64,000 bases of DNA from Flavobacterium tructae (GCF_002217475.1 NZ_MUHH01000023.1:70727-134726), one strand, 5' to 3'; numbered from the stretch's first letter, positions 43,075-52,683 are shown. Program-made: numbers and translations. Notes: generated by a model not told the origin, from the sequence alone.

Positions 43075-44367
43075 TTATTTCTTAGAAGTATCTGCTTTTT
43101 TGAGTTTTACTTTATCTCCGGAATTCAAATCTTTAGAGACAGTGGTATAAGGCCCTGTGATGACAACATCTCCTGCTTTCAATCCTGACATTACTTCGAT
43201 ATTCGTATCGTCCTGTATACCGGTTTTGATAATTTTAATTTTGGCTTTGGTTCCTACTTTCACAAAAACGCATTCAAACTTTTTATCGCTTTTCGGAGCT
43301 GCTTTTTTGTCCTCATTAGGATCTTCTACCTTAAAGTCTTTTACCGCAGCGGTATCTGACTTAACTACAACTGAACTGATTGGCACCGCCAAAACATTGT
43401 TTTTAGTTTTGGTGCGAATATCAACCGTAGCTGTCATTCCGGGTCTGAAAGGAGAATAAGTACTTGGTTGTCCTTCCAGTAAATCCTGATAAGATTCTTT
43501 TAAAATACGTACCTTAACTTTAAAATTTGTTACCTGATCAGAAGTCAGCGCTGTACTTGCCGAATTAGAGATACTGGTTACAATACCTTTAAATTTCTTT
43601 TTCAGATAAGCGTCAACTTCAACGTTTGCTTCGTCGCCAATTTTTACTTTAACGATGTCATTTTCGTTTACGTCAACTTCAACTTCCATATTGTTTAAGT
43701 TGGCTACACGCAAAAGTTCTGTTCCGGCCATTTGCTGCGTTCCTAAGACACGCTCTCCCAGCTCTACATTTAAAACAGAAATAGTTCCGTCAGCAGGAGC
43801 ATAAATTAACGTACGTCCTAAGTTGTCTCTGGCCTCTGTAACCGATGCCGAAGCACTTTTAACATTGTAATATGCATTTTGCTTGGTGGCCTTGGCTACT
43901 TCGTAACTCGAAATGGCCTTGTCCCAATCTGATTTTGAAATTACTCCTTTTTCGTATAACGTTTTGTTACGCTCGTAATTTGCTTTTGCTTCGTTATAAC
44001 TAGCCTCAGACTGTGTTAAACCGGCCTTAGTTCCTGACAGATTAGCCACAGAACGATCTAAACCGGAGGTGTACAAATCAGGATTTATTTTTACCAATAA
44101 ATCTCCTTTTTTAACCACCTGGCCTTCTTTTACATTTAACGCAATAATTTCTCCCGAAACCATTGACGAAAGCTTCACTTCAATTTCAGGCTGGATTTTT
44201 CCTGTTGCTGAAACTGTTTCAACAATTGTTGAAGCTATTACTTTTGAAATTTCTACTTCTGTTCCTTCATCCTTATTCCCAATGACTCCTGCTTTCGAAA
44301 GACCAACTAAAACTGCAATAAGTGCTACTGCGCCACCTACTAAAAGATAAATCGTTTTTTTAGACAT
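43075..44367 (-). CDS. Efflux periplasmic adaptor (MacA/HlyD-like), second copy
   Basis: A 430-residue membrane-fusion protein. N-terminal TM anchor (IYLLVGGAVALIAVLVGLS), then VSATGKIQPEIEVKLSS and the biotinyl-lipoyl half-motif VKEGQVVKKGDLLVKI. A coiled-coil hairpin follows (~residues 100-180), then a beta-barrel domain (ILNVELGERVLGTQ) and the membrane-proximal domain (IEVMSGLKAGDVVITGPYT). It links the inner-membrane transporter to TolC. A second adaptor is encoded at 45837-46949, so the operon has two. Confidence 0.88.
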   Translation of the reverse strand: MSKKTIYLLVGGAVALIAVLVGLSKAGVIGNKDEGTEVEISKVIASTIVETVSATGKIQPEIEVKLSSMVSGEIIALNVKEGQVVKKGDLLVKINPDLYTSGLDRSVANLSGTKAGLTQSEASYNEAKANYERNKTLYEKGVISKSDWDKAISSYEVAKATKQNAYYNVKSASASVTEARDNLGRTLIYAPADGTISVLNVELGERVLGTQQMAGTELLRVANLNNMEVEVDVNENDIVKVKIGDEANVEVDAYLKKKFKGIVTSISNSASTALTSDQVTNFKVKVRILKESYQDLLEGQPSTYSPFRPGMTATVDIRTKTKNNVLAVPISSVVVKSDTAAVKDFKVEDPNEDKKAAPKSDKKFECVFVKVGTKAKIKIIKTGIQDDTNIEVMSGLKAGDVVITGPYTTVSKDLNSGDKVKLKKADTSKK

Positions 44368-44373
44368 AATAAA

Positions 44374-45756
44374 TTATTTTGTAACAATTGGAACAATTGG
44401 AATTCCAAAGTAGAATTCTAATATTTTTATTTTAAACATGTAATCGTATTTTGTTCTGATCACATCAGACTGCGCATTTGTTAACAATGTTTGCGCCTGA
44501 GTAAAATCAAAAGAATTCATTAAACCTACATCATACTTTTCTTTCGCATAGTTATAGGCCTGCTGTCTTGCTTCTAATGTTACTGTAGACGATTCGTAAG
44601 TATTTAAAGCTCCTTTTGCATTTGTAAAAGCGGTATAAACATTACGTTGCAAATCTAAACTTTTTTGCTCTAAATCTATTTTAGATTTTTCTAAACTTAC
44701 TTTACTACGCTCTACATTATTTCGAACTGAAAAACCATTAAAAATTGGCACATCTAAACGAAAACCGAAATTATGCCCTTTATTATCACTAAACTGTTTA
44801 AATATCGGGTCCGGCCCTACAGAATAGGGTTTATTATTTTCATCCAGTCTGGTTCGGTCACTGTAACTCGCTCTGGTATCAAATCCATAGAACCCTCTTA
44901 ATGTTGGCTGATAGGCCCCTTTTGCAATAGTAACATTTTTCTGTGCTATTTCAAGATTGGTTTGCGCCAGTTTTAGTTCAGTTCTTGTTTCTTTTGCTTT
45001 GTTGTAAATCTCATCCGGAGTTTGTGCCATAATGTTATTTTCATCTTTTGCATTAGTATCATCTACCACATCAAAATCTGTAAATTCTTTTAGTTGTAAA
45101 AGTTGGGCCAAACTCAATTTTGAGATTAAGAAATTATTTTCTGAAACGGTGATATTTTGTTTATCAGTTGCGACAGTTGCTTTTAAATCAAACAAATCAC
45201 CTCTGGGAATAGTCCCGGCATTAACCATTTCTTCTGAACGAGCCAAACGTTTTTCATCAATCGTCAGCTGTTCTTGTTTTATTTTTAAATCTTCTTTATT
45301 CGAAAGGATCTGAAGGAAGGCATTGGCCACATTCAGTGAAATATCTTCCTGCATTTTCAGCAATTGATATTGTGAAGCGATGATGGCAAGTTTTGTTCTT
45401 CTATACGTATTTTGAATTTGCAAACCTTTATAAATATCAACTCCCGCACTTAAACCTACAGAAGAGTACTGTGTCGTTTGATTACGCAAAAGACCGGTTG
45501 TAAGATCCTGATTCAAACCAATGTTCCAGGAATGTGATGCATTACCACTTACTGACGGAAGATAACTTCCAAAGGCAGCCCTTTTGTCAATCGCTGCATT
45601 TTGAACGTCCAGTTCTGACAACTTTATCGTAATATTATTTTCTAATGCATAACGAACACATTCTTCCAAAGTCCATTTCTTTGTTTGCGCCTGACCCGAC
45701 AAGCCAAAACCGAATAACACTGCAAAAACAAGACTATTATATTTATTTATTTTCAT
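44374..45756 (-). CDS. TolC family outer-membrane efflux protein
   Basis: A 460-residue TolC-like protein (signal ending SGQAQ). It opens with KKWTLEECVRYALENNITIKL, the standard start of the first helical half, and contains repeated long helices (LQNTYRRTKLAIIASQYQLL). The two halves show the usual internal duplication (NVANAFLQIL and RNVYTAFTNAK). Forms a trimeric outer-membrane channel for the adaptors and ABC transporter encoded in the same operon. It lies between the two adaptor genes. Confidence 0.9.
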   Translation of the reverse strand: MKINKYNSLVFAVLFGFGLSGQAQTKKWTLEECVRYALENNITIKLSELDVQNAAIDKRAAFGSYLPSVSGNASHSWNIGLNQDLTTGLLRNQTTQYSSVGLSAGVDIYKGLQIQNTYRRTKLAIIASQYQLLKMQEDISLNVANAFLQILSNKEDLKIKQEQLTIDEKRLARSEEMVNAGTIPRGDLFDLKATVATDKQNITVSENNFLISKLSLAQLLQLKEFTDFDVVDDTNAKDENNIMAQTPDEIYNKAKETRTELKLAQTNLEIAQKNVTIAKGAYQPTLRGFYGFDTRASYSDRTRLDENNKPYSVGPDPIFKQFSDNKGHNFGFRLDVPIFNGFSVRNNVERSKVSLEKSKIDLEQKSLDLQRNVYTAFTNAKGALNTYESSTVTLEARQQAYNYAKEKYDVGLMNSFDFTQAQTLLTNAQSDVIRTKYDYMFKIKILEFYFGIPIVPIVTK

Positions 45757-45836
45757 ATATTTTGAATGAAAGCATAGTAACCCTACTACACAAATTTAAC
45801 ATTTTTTAAAAACCAAAAATTCTTTATTTGCTCAAA

Positions 45837-46949
45837 TTACTTCTTTTCTTCACTGATCAAACCCTGATTCCAGATTTTAATTTTATCCGAAGCTTTGATT
45901 CCGCTTTTCACCTGAACATAAATTCCGTCACTTACTCCTAAAACTAAATCTTTTCTTTGAAATTTCTGAGGATTAGTTTCAATCTCAACATAAGGCTTTT
46001 GTGTCTTTTTATCAAACTGTACCAGTGATTCTTTTATTGCCAAAACTTTATCTGCTTTTTCTAAGATAATTGAAGCGTTTGCACTCAAACCTGCTCTGAT
46101 AAAAGTAGCATCTCTATTCACTAAAGCTGCTTTAATTTCAAACTGAATTGCTCCGTTTTCTACAACACCTTTAGGCGCAATATCGGTCAGAGCAGCTTCA
46201 AATTTTTTATTCTCGATTGCTCCAACGGTGATTTCAATTGGCATTTTTTCTTTGATTTTCCCTACTTCAGATTCATCAATTTTTCCAATAAAAATCATTC
46301 TTCCCACATCCGCTACGCTCGCAATAGTAGTTCCTTCATTAAAATTATTACTCTCAATAACCTGATTTCCTACTTTAACCGGAACTGCCAGTACCATTCC
46401 GTTTACTGTGGAACGGATTAACGTATTGGCATAATTTCCAAGTGAAGTTGTTGTTCCTGTTTTAACAATATCTAAACTTTGCTTTGCTGCCAGATAGTTT
46501 TGTTTGGCTTGTTTGTACGCTAATTGTGCTGCATCAAAATCATTTGCTGAAATTACGTCTTTATCGAACAATGTTTTTTGTCTTTGATATATTTTTTCCT
46601 GATTGTCTAAAGCAATTTTGGCAGTCTGTACCTGATTTTGGGTACTGCTTACATTAGAAACATTGGCGACAACTCTAATTTTGGCAATCATATCGCCGGC
46701 TTTAATTTTCTCTCCCGCTTTGATATACACTTCTTCGATAATCCCTGAGATGTTAGGTTTGATTAAGACCTCTTCATTAGGCTGAATATTACCGGTTGCA
46801 ATGGTATTCTTGACGATAGTTTTAATCTCTGCTTTCTCCGTTTTAAATACAATTGGAGACTCTTGATTCTTAGCGTACAAGTAATACAGTGCGCCAAAGA
46901 AAACTATAGCAATAAAGATTAAAATGGTTACGGTTACTCCTTTTTTCAT
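45837..46949 (-). CDS. Efflux periplasmic adaptor (MacA/HlyD-like), first copy
   Basis: A 370-residue membrane-fusion protein with N-terminal TM anchor (VTVTILIFIAIVFFGALYYL). The lipoyl-like region ATGNIQPNEEVLIKPNISG is followed by VYIKAGEKIKAGDMIAKI, then a coiled coil (KIALDNQEKIYQRQKTLF) and a barrel (NTLIRSTVNGMVLAVP). It follows the two permease genes and precedes tolC. Shorter than the second adaptor by 60 residues; the two are related but diverged, perhaps giving alternative complexes. Confidence 0.88.
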   Translation of the reverse strand: MKKGVTVTILIFIAIVFFGALYYLYAKNQESPIVFKTEKAEIKTIVKNTIATGNIQPNEEVLIKPNISGIIEEVYIKAGEKIKAGDMIAKIRVVANVSNVSSTQNQVQTAKIALDNQEKIYQRQKTLFDKDVISANDFDAAQLAYKQAKQNYLAAKQSLDIVKTGTTTSLGNYANTLIRSTVNGMVLAVPVKVGNQVIESNNFNEGTTIASVADVGRMIFIGKIDESEVGKIKEKMPIEITVGAIENKKFEAALTDIAPKGVVENGAIQFEIKAALVNRDATFIRAGLSANASIILEKADKVLAIKESLVQFDKKTQKPYVEIETNPQKFQRKDLVLGVSDGIYVQVKSGIKASDKIKIWNQGLISEEKK

Positions 46950-46989
46950 TGTGTTTTCAGTTTAATTCGATTATATTCTGATTGATAAT

Positions 46990-48255
46990 TTATTCTGTTC
47001 GTAAAGCATCTACCGGCTTCACATTAATTGCGGTTTGTGCCGGAATAAACCCTGCCAGCAAACCTGATCCTACTAATATTATTAAAGCCACAAATACTAC
47101 TCTCAAATCGACACTTGGATTTGCAAACATGGTATTGCTATCCGGCGGCATTGAAGCTAATGCCATGTTTAAAATCGCGATAATTCCGGTCGCTACAGCA
47201 ATACCTAACATTCCTGAAATAATGGTCAAAAATATAGACTCTGCTAAAATTTGTCCCCGAATAGCAGCTGGTGTCGCTCCTAAAGCCCTCCGGATACCTA
47301 TTTCTTTGGTACGTTCTTTCACTACAATAAGCATGATATTTGAAATACCGATTACTCCTGAAATCAACACTAAAGTACCCACGAAATAAGCAATGATTTT
47401 TAAGATACTAAACAAACTCTGTACTTTGTTGAACTGCTCGTATAAATCAAAATTACCTACAGCACGCTCATCTGTTGGATTTATAGAATGCAGTCCTTTA
47501 ATAATCTCGAGAATTTTTGGTTTTAAATCGGTAATAGACGTTTCATCTTTTGCAGTAAGTGCCATCCATCCCACTTTATCTCCGTAATTGAAAGCTTGTT
47601 GAAAAGTGGTAAATGGAATAAATATATTCTTTTGCTCCTGCTCCGCATTTCCTCCCTGTTGTTTTGAATTGTAAACTCCTACCACCATAAAATTGATTCC
47701 GTTGATTTTCACATAAGTTCCAATCGCTTCTTCCTCTTTTCCATAAAGTTCACTGATAACACCTTTACCTACCACGGCAACTTTTCGTCTTTCAAGGATG
47801 TCCTGCTGATTTACAAATCGCCCTTTAATGATATCCATCGGCTGCTGCTTGATCAGCTCCGGGTAATCTCCATAAATAGTAAATGCCGAAGTTTTTGTGC
47901 CACGAACCACATTATTAGTCCCATTAAAATCACCCAGTTGATTTCGAGGCGACACATATAACAAATCCGGCAAAGCTGCTTTTAGCGCTCCAACATCACT
48001 GTTTCTAAAATCATAACGACGTGTTTTAGGCAATCCTTTGTAGGCTTTCGATGTGGTCTGACTCCACATAAACATGGTGTTTGTGGCAATTCCGTCAAAA
48101 CCTTTCTTAACTCCGTTCTCTAAACCGTTTCCGGCAGCCAGCAATATCACCAAAATAAAGATACCCCAAAATACTCCAAACGCCGTTAGCACCGTTCTGA
48201 AAACGTTGGCTGTTAAAGCCTGTAAAATCTCGTCCCAATTATCTTTCTTAAACAT
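46990..48255 (-). CDS. MacB-like ABC transporter permease, second
   Basis: A 421-residue permease of the MacB/FtsX type. One N-terminal TM helix (VFWGIFILVILLAAGNGLENG), a large periplasmic domain (~residues 60-290) and three C-terminal TM helices, beginning with ISGVIGISNIMLIVVKERTKEIGIRRALGA, the characteristic MacB cytosolic loop. MacB-type transporters do not move substrate across the inner membrane but push it from the periplasm through TolC. Two bases separate it from the first permease; together they may form a heterodimer. Confidence 0.9.
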   Translation of the reverse strand: MFKKDNWDEILQALTANVFRTVLTAFGVFWGIFILVILLAAGNGLENGVKKGFDGIATNTMFMWSQTTSKAYKGLPKTRRYDFRNSDVGALKAALPDLLYVSPRNQLGDFNGTNNVVRGTKTSAFTIYGDYPELIKQQPMDIIKGRFVNQQDILERRKVAVVGKGVISELYGKEEEAIGTYVKINGINFMVVGVYNSKQQGGNAEQEQKNIFIPFTTFQQAFNYGDKVGWMALTAKDETSITDLKPKILEIIKGLHSINPTDERAVGNFDLYEQFNKVQSLFSILKIIAYFVGTLVLISGVIGISNIMLIVVKERTKEIGIRRALGATPAAIRGQILAESIFLTIISGMLGIAVATGIIAILNMALASMPPDSNTMFANPSVDLRVVFVALIILVGSGLLAGFIPAQTAINVKPVDALRTE

Positions 48256-48257
48256 AA

Positions 48258-49502
48258 TTATTCGTCTCTAAGTGCTACAATAGGTCTAATTTTTGCCGCA
48301 TGATAAGCCGGAAAAAATCCTGCCAGAGCACCTGCAAATATGAGCAGCGCCAGTGTAGTTAAAGCCACACTAAAATCGACTTCAGGATTTCTAAAATACT
48401 CGCTTTGTACCATCGGCCCAACAAATTCCAATAACGCTAAACTAGCCAGTAAGCCTGTAAATCCAGCAATAGTGGTTATGAAAATAGATTCATGAAGAAT
48501 CATCGAAATAATTGAAAACGGAGAGGCTCCGAGTGCTTTTCGTATTCCAATTTCCTTTGTTCTTTCTTTTACAATAATCAACATGATATTACTTACCCCA
48601 ACAACTCCTGCAATGATGGTACAAATACCTACCCACCAAAAGAACAATCTTATGTATAAGTTTAAGTCATAAAACTGTTTTGCATCTTTAACGGAATTGT
48701 AAACTCCAACTCCACTGTCATCATTCGGAGCAATTACATTTTTACTTTTCAAAAGGTCTTTTAAATCTTGTGTGAATTTTTCAGATTGCGCCAAAGCTTC
48801 ATTGTAATCATTCGTTTTCTTCAACGTAAAAAACAGATTACTGATTTTATCCCCTCCGCCGTAAGCTCTCTGAACAGTAGTTTTAGGTAGATAAGCTCTG
48901 GTTTCTTCTCTCTCTCCTCCCGGATCAGTAAAAACTCCTACTACTTTAAAATTGATATTATTAATTAGAATTTCTTTTCCTAGAGCATCTTTGTCTTTAA
49001 ACAAATCTGTTTTGACTTTCATTCCAATGCAAGCTACTTTTTCATTATTCGCCAAATCATTACTGTTTATGTATCTTCCCTGAACAACAGTAAGATTCTC
49101 GATCCCTGAATAATCCGGATCAACTCCTCTGTATTGATAACTCCCGGATTCTTTTCCATAGGCAAAGGTTCCTCCCCAATAATTTTGTGTTGCGGCCTTC
49201 AAGTCCAGTTTATCATTAAATTTCTGTACCGATTGTGAATAATCACTATTTCTAAACTGAATTTGTCTTCCCGGATTCAACCCTTTATATTCTTTTGTTG
49301 TTGTTCCCGACCAAACCTCAATAATTCCGGCAGCATCACGTTCAAATTGTTTCTCAATTCCGTTTTGAAGTCCTTTACCTGCTCCAAGCAAAATCACCAA
49401 AATAAAAATCCCAGACGCTACAGAAACTCCGGTAAGAAATGTTCTCAATCGGTTTTTAGAGATTGCCTCAAATATTTCCTGCCAACGCTCAATATTAAAC
49501 AT
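48258..49502 (-). CDS. MacB-like ABC transporter permease, first
   Basis: A 414-residue MacB/FtsX-type permease. N-terminal TM region (FLTGVSVASGIFILVILLGAG), periplasmic domain with VVGVFTDPGGEREE, and C-terminal TMs after IAGVVGVSNIMLIIVKERTKEIGIRKALGA. The start overlaps the ATPase gene by eight bases. It is about 30-35% similar by eye to the second permease, so the two are ancient paralogues. Confidence 0.9.
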   Translation of the reverse strand: MFNIERWQEIFEAISKNRLRTFLTGVSVASGIFILVILLGAGKGLQNGIEKQFERDAAGIIEVWSGTTTKEYKGLNPGRQIQFRNSDYSQSVQKFNDKLDLKAATQNYWGGTFAYGKESGSYQYRGVDPDYSGIENLTVVQGRYINSNDLANNEKVACIGMKVKTDLFKDKDALGKEILINNINFKVVGVFTDPGGEREETRAYLPKTTVQRAYGGGDKISNLFFTLKKTNDYNEALAQSEKFTQDLKDLLKSKNVIAPNDDSGVGVYNSVKDAKQFYDLNLYIRLFFWWVGICTIIAGVVGVSNIMLIIVKERTKEIGIRKALGASPFSIISMILHESIFITTIAGFTGLLASLALLEFVGPMVQSEYFRNPEVDFSVALTTLALLIFAGALAGFFPAYHAAKIRPIVALRDE

Positions 49503-50196
49503 AAGATGAAGCTCTAACTTGTTCTACCTTTTTATCATCGATAATTAATCCGTCTTTCAGGACCACATTTCTTTTGCACATTGCGGCAATATCAGGTTCG
49601 TGAGTTACGATCAGGATTGTTTTCCCTTCATCGTTAATCCCCTGAATCAGTTCCATAACCTCATAAGATGTTTTAGTGTCCAATGCTCCTGTTGGCTCAT
49701 CTGCCAATAAAACTTTTGGATTCGAAGCCAGAGCTCTTGCAATGGCAACACGCTGTTTCTGACCTCCTGAAAGTTCATTCGGTAAGTGATGAGAATGCGA
49801 ACCAAGTCCAACTTTCTCTAAATATTTCATAGCGATGTCGTAACGCTCTTTTCTTTTGATTCCCTGATAATACAACGGCATTGCAACGTTATCGAGAGCG
49901 GTTTTATAATTGATCAGATTGAAAGACTGAAATACAAATCCCAAAAATTTATTGCGGTATTTAGACGCTATTGTTTCGTTTAACTTTTTGATTGGGGTTT
50001 TATCTAAAATATAACTACCGGAATCAGCCTCGTCGAGAATTCCTAAAATATTCAAAAGTGTTGATTTTCCTGATCCTGATGATCCCATAATTGCAACCAG
50101 CTCACCTTCTTCAATATTAAAATTAATTCCCTTTAACACGTGTAACTCCGAACTACCCATTTTATAGGATTTGTGCAAATCTTTGATCTCAATCAT
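49495..50196 (-). CDS. MacB-type ABC transporter ATP-binding protein
   Basis: A 233-residue ATPase of the LolD/MacB group: Walker A MGSSGSGKST, Q-loop FQSFNLI, signature LSGGQKQR, Walker B VLLADEPTGALD, H-loop VTHEPDIA. First gene of a seven-gene minus-strand run (ATPase, permease, permease, adaptor, TolC, adaptor, tsaB). Unlike E. coli MacB, ATPase and permease are separate genes. Likely exports lipids, peptides or drugs through TolC. Confidence 0.93.
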   Translation of the reverse strand: MIEIKDLHKSYKMGSSELHVLKGINFNIEEGELVAIMGSSGSGKSTLLNILGILDEADSGSYILDKTPIKKLNETIASKYRNKFLGFVFQSFNLINYKTALDNVAMPLYYQGIKRKERYDIAMKYLEKVGLGSHSHHLPNELSGGQKQRVAIARALASNPKVLLADEPTGALDTKTSYEVMELIQGINDEGKTILIVTHEPDIAAMCKRNVVLKDGLIIDDKKVEQVRASSYV

Positions 50197-50345
50197 GGTG
50201 GTAATTGTTAAATTTTAAAACAATAATAGCATTTTTCTTAACTTTTTTATGATAAGAAAACGTTAATAATTATCTCTTCTTCTTTGGATAAGACTCACTT
50301 TTTTGCTAATTGTTACACATTTTTACAATAATATAATTGTTTTAT

Positions 50346-50353
50346 TAATTTTG
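50346..50353 (+). promoter_or_regulatory. Candidate -7 element of the DUF4403 gene
   Basis: TAATTTTG fits TAnnTTTG, 23 bp before the ATG at 50377, with a TTTT at 50321-50324 near the -33 position. Moderate support. Confidence 0.4.
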
Positions 50354-50376
50354 TCAGACTAAAAAAAATCATAACG

Positions 50377-51783
50377 ATGAAGTTTTCTTCCATTATCTCC
50401 TTATTCACGCTACTTGCTGTACTTGCAGGCTGCTCTACAGCCCAAAAACTGGAAACCCTAAAACCGGAGCCGGATGACGCAAGTCCGTTAGTTTACGAAG
50501 CAAACCCCTCTTTTATCAATTTACCAATTACAGTAAAACTTAGCGATATTGAAAATCAGACCAATACCCTTTTAAACGGATTGATTTATGAAGACAATAC
50601 GATCGACGACGACGATATCGAAATGAAAATCTGGAAGCAGGCTCCTATAAAAATTCAGAATGACCCCGCAAGCCCGGACAAGAAAATAAAAACCATCCTA
50701 CCTTTAAAAGCCACTATTAAATACAGAATCGGCACCAAAAGACTAGGTGTTGAACTTTACGACACCAGAGAGTTTAATCTGAATGGTATAATTACCCTTT
50801 CCAGTGAAGTGGCGCTGACAAATTGGAAACTAAACACTAAAACCGAGTTTAAATCATTAGACTGGAGCGAAAGTCCGACCATGCAGGTTTTTGGTAAAAA
50901 CATGCCTATTACTTATCTGATAAACCCGGCTATTTCTATTTTTAAATCAAAAATTGAAAAGAAAATAGACGAGGCTATCGAAAAATCGATGGATTTTAAA
51001 CCCAATGTTTTAACTGCTTTAGAGAAGATATGCACTCCCTTCCAACTGAGTGACACTTATGAAAGCTGGCTTAGAATTGTTCCTGTCGAAGTGTATTCAA
51101 CCAATGCCAAATTAAAAAATGATCAGTTTTTACTGGACATGGGAATGAAATGCAACATGGAAACCATCGTAGGCAAACAACCTGAATCGAAATTCAGTGC
51201 CAATAAAATCATATTGAAACCTGTCGCTAAAATTCCTAATCAGATTTCAGCAAACATTGCTGCCATATCTACCTATGTTGATGCTTCAAAGATTATGACG
51301 AAGAATTTTGCAGGTCAGGAATTTGGTTCGGGCAGCAAAAAAGTGACGGTAAAAAATGTTTCCATCTGGCATAAAAACGGAAAGATGGTTATTGCTCTTG
51401 ATGTTCTGGGCTCTGTAAACGGAACACTTTATTTAAACGGATTTCCTCAATACAATCCTCAGACTAAAGAAATTTACTTTGAAAAACTGGATTATGTTTT
51501 AGATACCAAAAGCAGGTTAATGCGTACTGCAAGCTGGCTGGGTCAGGGGTATGTTTTAAGAAAAATGGAAGAGAGTTGTCGTTATTCGATACAACCCAAT
51601 TTAGAGGAAGGTAAGAAAAACATGGCAGCTTATCTTAAAAACTATTCTCCAATGCCGGGTGTTTTTGTCAATGGAAAAATGGAAGACATTCAGTTTGATA
51701 AAATTCAGCTAACCAATCAAGCCATTATTGCTTTTATCAAAATAAACGGTATCGTAAATGTCTCGGTTAACGGTTTGAAATAA
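50377..51783 (+). CDS. DUF4403 family lipoprotein
   Basis: A 468-residue predicted lipoprotein (LLAVLAGC lipobox). The mature part has the DUF4403 pattern: NLPITVKLSDIENQTNTLLNGLIYE near the start, then repeated beta/alpha units (ISLSSEVAL-type strands, VKNVSIWHKNGKMVIALDVLG). This resembles the lipid-binding BPI/LPS-binding-like domains seen in SMP-type proteins, which is only a similarity of pattern. Divergent from the efflux operon; convergent with the 51847 gene over a long hairpin. Confidence 0.82.
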   Translation: MKFSSIISLFTLLAVLAGCSTAQKLETLKPEPDDASPLVYEANPSFINLPITVKLSDIENQTNTLLNGLIYEDNTIDDDDIEMKIWKQAPIKIQNDPASPDKKIKTILPLKATIKYRIGTKRLGVELYDTREFNLNGIITLSSEVALTNWKLNTKTEFKSLDWSESPTMQVFGKNMPITYLINPAISIFKSKIEKKIDEAIEKSMDFKPNVLTALEKICTPFQLSDTYESWLRIVPVEVYSTNAKLKNDQFLLDMGMKCNMETIVGKQPESKFSANKIILKPVAKIPNQISANIAAISTYVDASKIMTKNFAGQEFGSGSKKVTVKNVSIWHKNGKMVIALDVLGSVNGTLYLNGFPQYNPQTKEIYFEKLDYVLDTKSRLMRTASWLGQGYVLRKMEESCRYSIQPNLEEGKKNMAAYLKNYSPMPGVFVNGKMEDIQFDKIQLTNQAIIAFIKINGIVNVSVNGLK

Positions 51784-51796
51784 TAATTAGGTAATG

Positions 51797-51856
51797 AGAT
51801 AATTAGAAAATTAGATAATGAACGAATTGCCACATTATCTAATTTTCTAATTATCT
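51797..51856. terminator. Perfect 24-bp inverted repeat between convergent genes
   Basis: Left arm 51797-51820 and right arm 51833-51856 are perfect reverse complements of 24 bases around a 12-base loop, followed on the plus strand by a T-rich tract. The stop codon of the minus-strand gene (TAG at 51847-51849) lies inside the right arm. It probably ends both transcripts and resembles the repeat at 23883-23963. Confidence 0.8.
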
Positions 51857-52140
51857 GTTTTTTTCTTTTTTGACTGGTACATTCTGTATATCAGAACACC
51901 TATTACTGCCACCAGTAAATACGGGATGACCATTAAATATACGATTCCATTATTTACTGCTTCTGCTTTTTTAACATTTGAATCTCCACCAAGCGCTGCA
52001 CGACACATCGCACATTGAGCATTCGCGTTTAGAGAAAAGAGAATAGAGGCCAGAATATAGAAGCATTTCGTTGACAAAAAATTCACAAACCTACTTCTAT
52101 TTACTTTTCTATTTTCTTTATTCTTTAATCTATTTTCCAT
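51847..52140 (-). CDS. Small membrane protein with CAMCRA motif
   Basis: About 97 residues from ATG 52140 (MENRLKNKENR); the ATG at 52149 overlaps the upstream stop. A hydrophobic signal-like helix (KCFYILASILFSLNANAQ) is followed by CAMCRAALGGDS and a second TM helix (YLMVIPYLLVAVIGVLIYRM), ending in a lysine-rich tail. The CxxC could bind a metal or heme or form a disulfide. Its position at the end of the SCO-DUF420 run suggests a role in cytochrome oxidase assembly (inference). Confidence 0.65.
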   Translation of the reverse strand: MENRLKNKENRKVNRSRFVNFLSTKCFYILASILFSLNANAQCAMCRAALGGDSNVKKAEAVNNGIVYLMVIPYLLVAVIGVLIYRMYQSKKKKTDN

Positions 52141-52141
52141 T

Positions 52142-52681
52142 TTAAGCATAATAAGGAGAAATCATTAGGTAAACTACAACACCGGTAACCGCAACATACA
52201 ACCAAAGCGGAAATGTTATTTTAGCAATTTTTTTATGTCGGTCAAAGCGTTTTGCCAATGCACGTACATACGTAATTAATACCAATGGAATAATGGCAAT
52301 AGACAATAAAATATGAGTCACCAAAATAAAGAAATAGATATAACGAATTGCTCCTTCACCACCAAATTTAGTAGAATCAGAGGTCATGTGATACGCCACG
52401 TACATTACTAAAAAAGCTACTGAAAGTCCAATCGCTAAAGTCATTAAGCGTTCATGGAGCTTACGTTTTCCATTTTTAATGGCCAATACTGCCCAAACTA
52501 AAACTACAGCGGTAATACCATTAGTTGTTGCGTAAATTGGAGGTAGAAACGAAAGCGGTTCTACTTCAATTCCTAAGTCTTTCAATTTTACTCCAAATAA
52601 AATGGCTACTACAAGTGGAATTACAATTGAAACTGCAACAATAAACTTACTGAATTTTTTCTCTAATGAATGATCTTCCAT
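52142..52681 (-). CDS. DUF420 family membrane protein
   Basis: A 179-residue membrane protein with about five TM helices (IVAVSIVIPLVVAILFGV, TNGITAVVLVWAVLAIK, LAIGLSVAFLVMYVAYHM, FFILVTHILLSIAIIPLVLI and FPLWLYVAVTGVVVYLMI). DUF420 proteins are often encoded next to heme-copper oxidase and SCO genes and are thought to be assembly-related. A conserved histidine in LVTHILLSIAI and YHMTSDS fits. Two bases after the SCO gene. Confidence 0.87.
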   Translation of the reverse strand: MEDHSLEKKFSKFIVAVSIVIPLVVAILFGVKLKDLGIEVEPLSFLPPIYATTNGITAVVLVWAVLAIKNGKRKLHERLMTLAIGLSVAFLVMYVAYHMTSDSTKFGGEGAIRYIYFFILVTHILLSIAIIPLVLITYVRALAKRFDRHKKIAKITFPLWLYVAVTGVVVYLMISPYYA

Positions 52682-52683
52682 TT

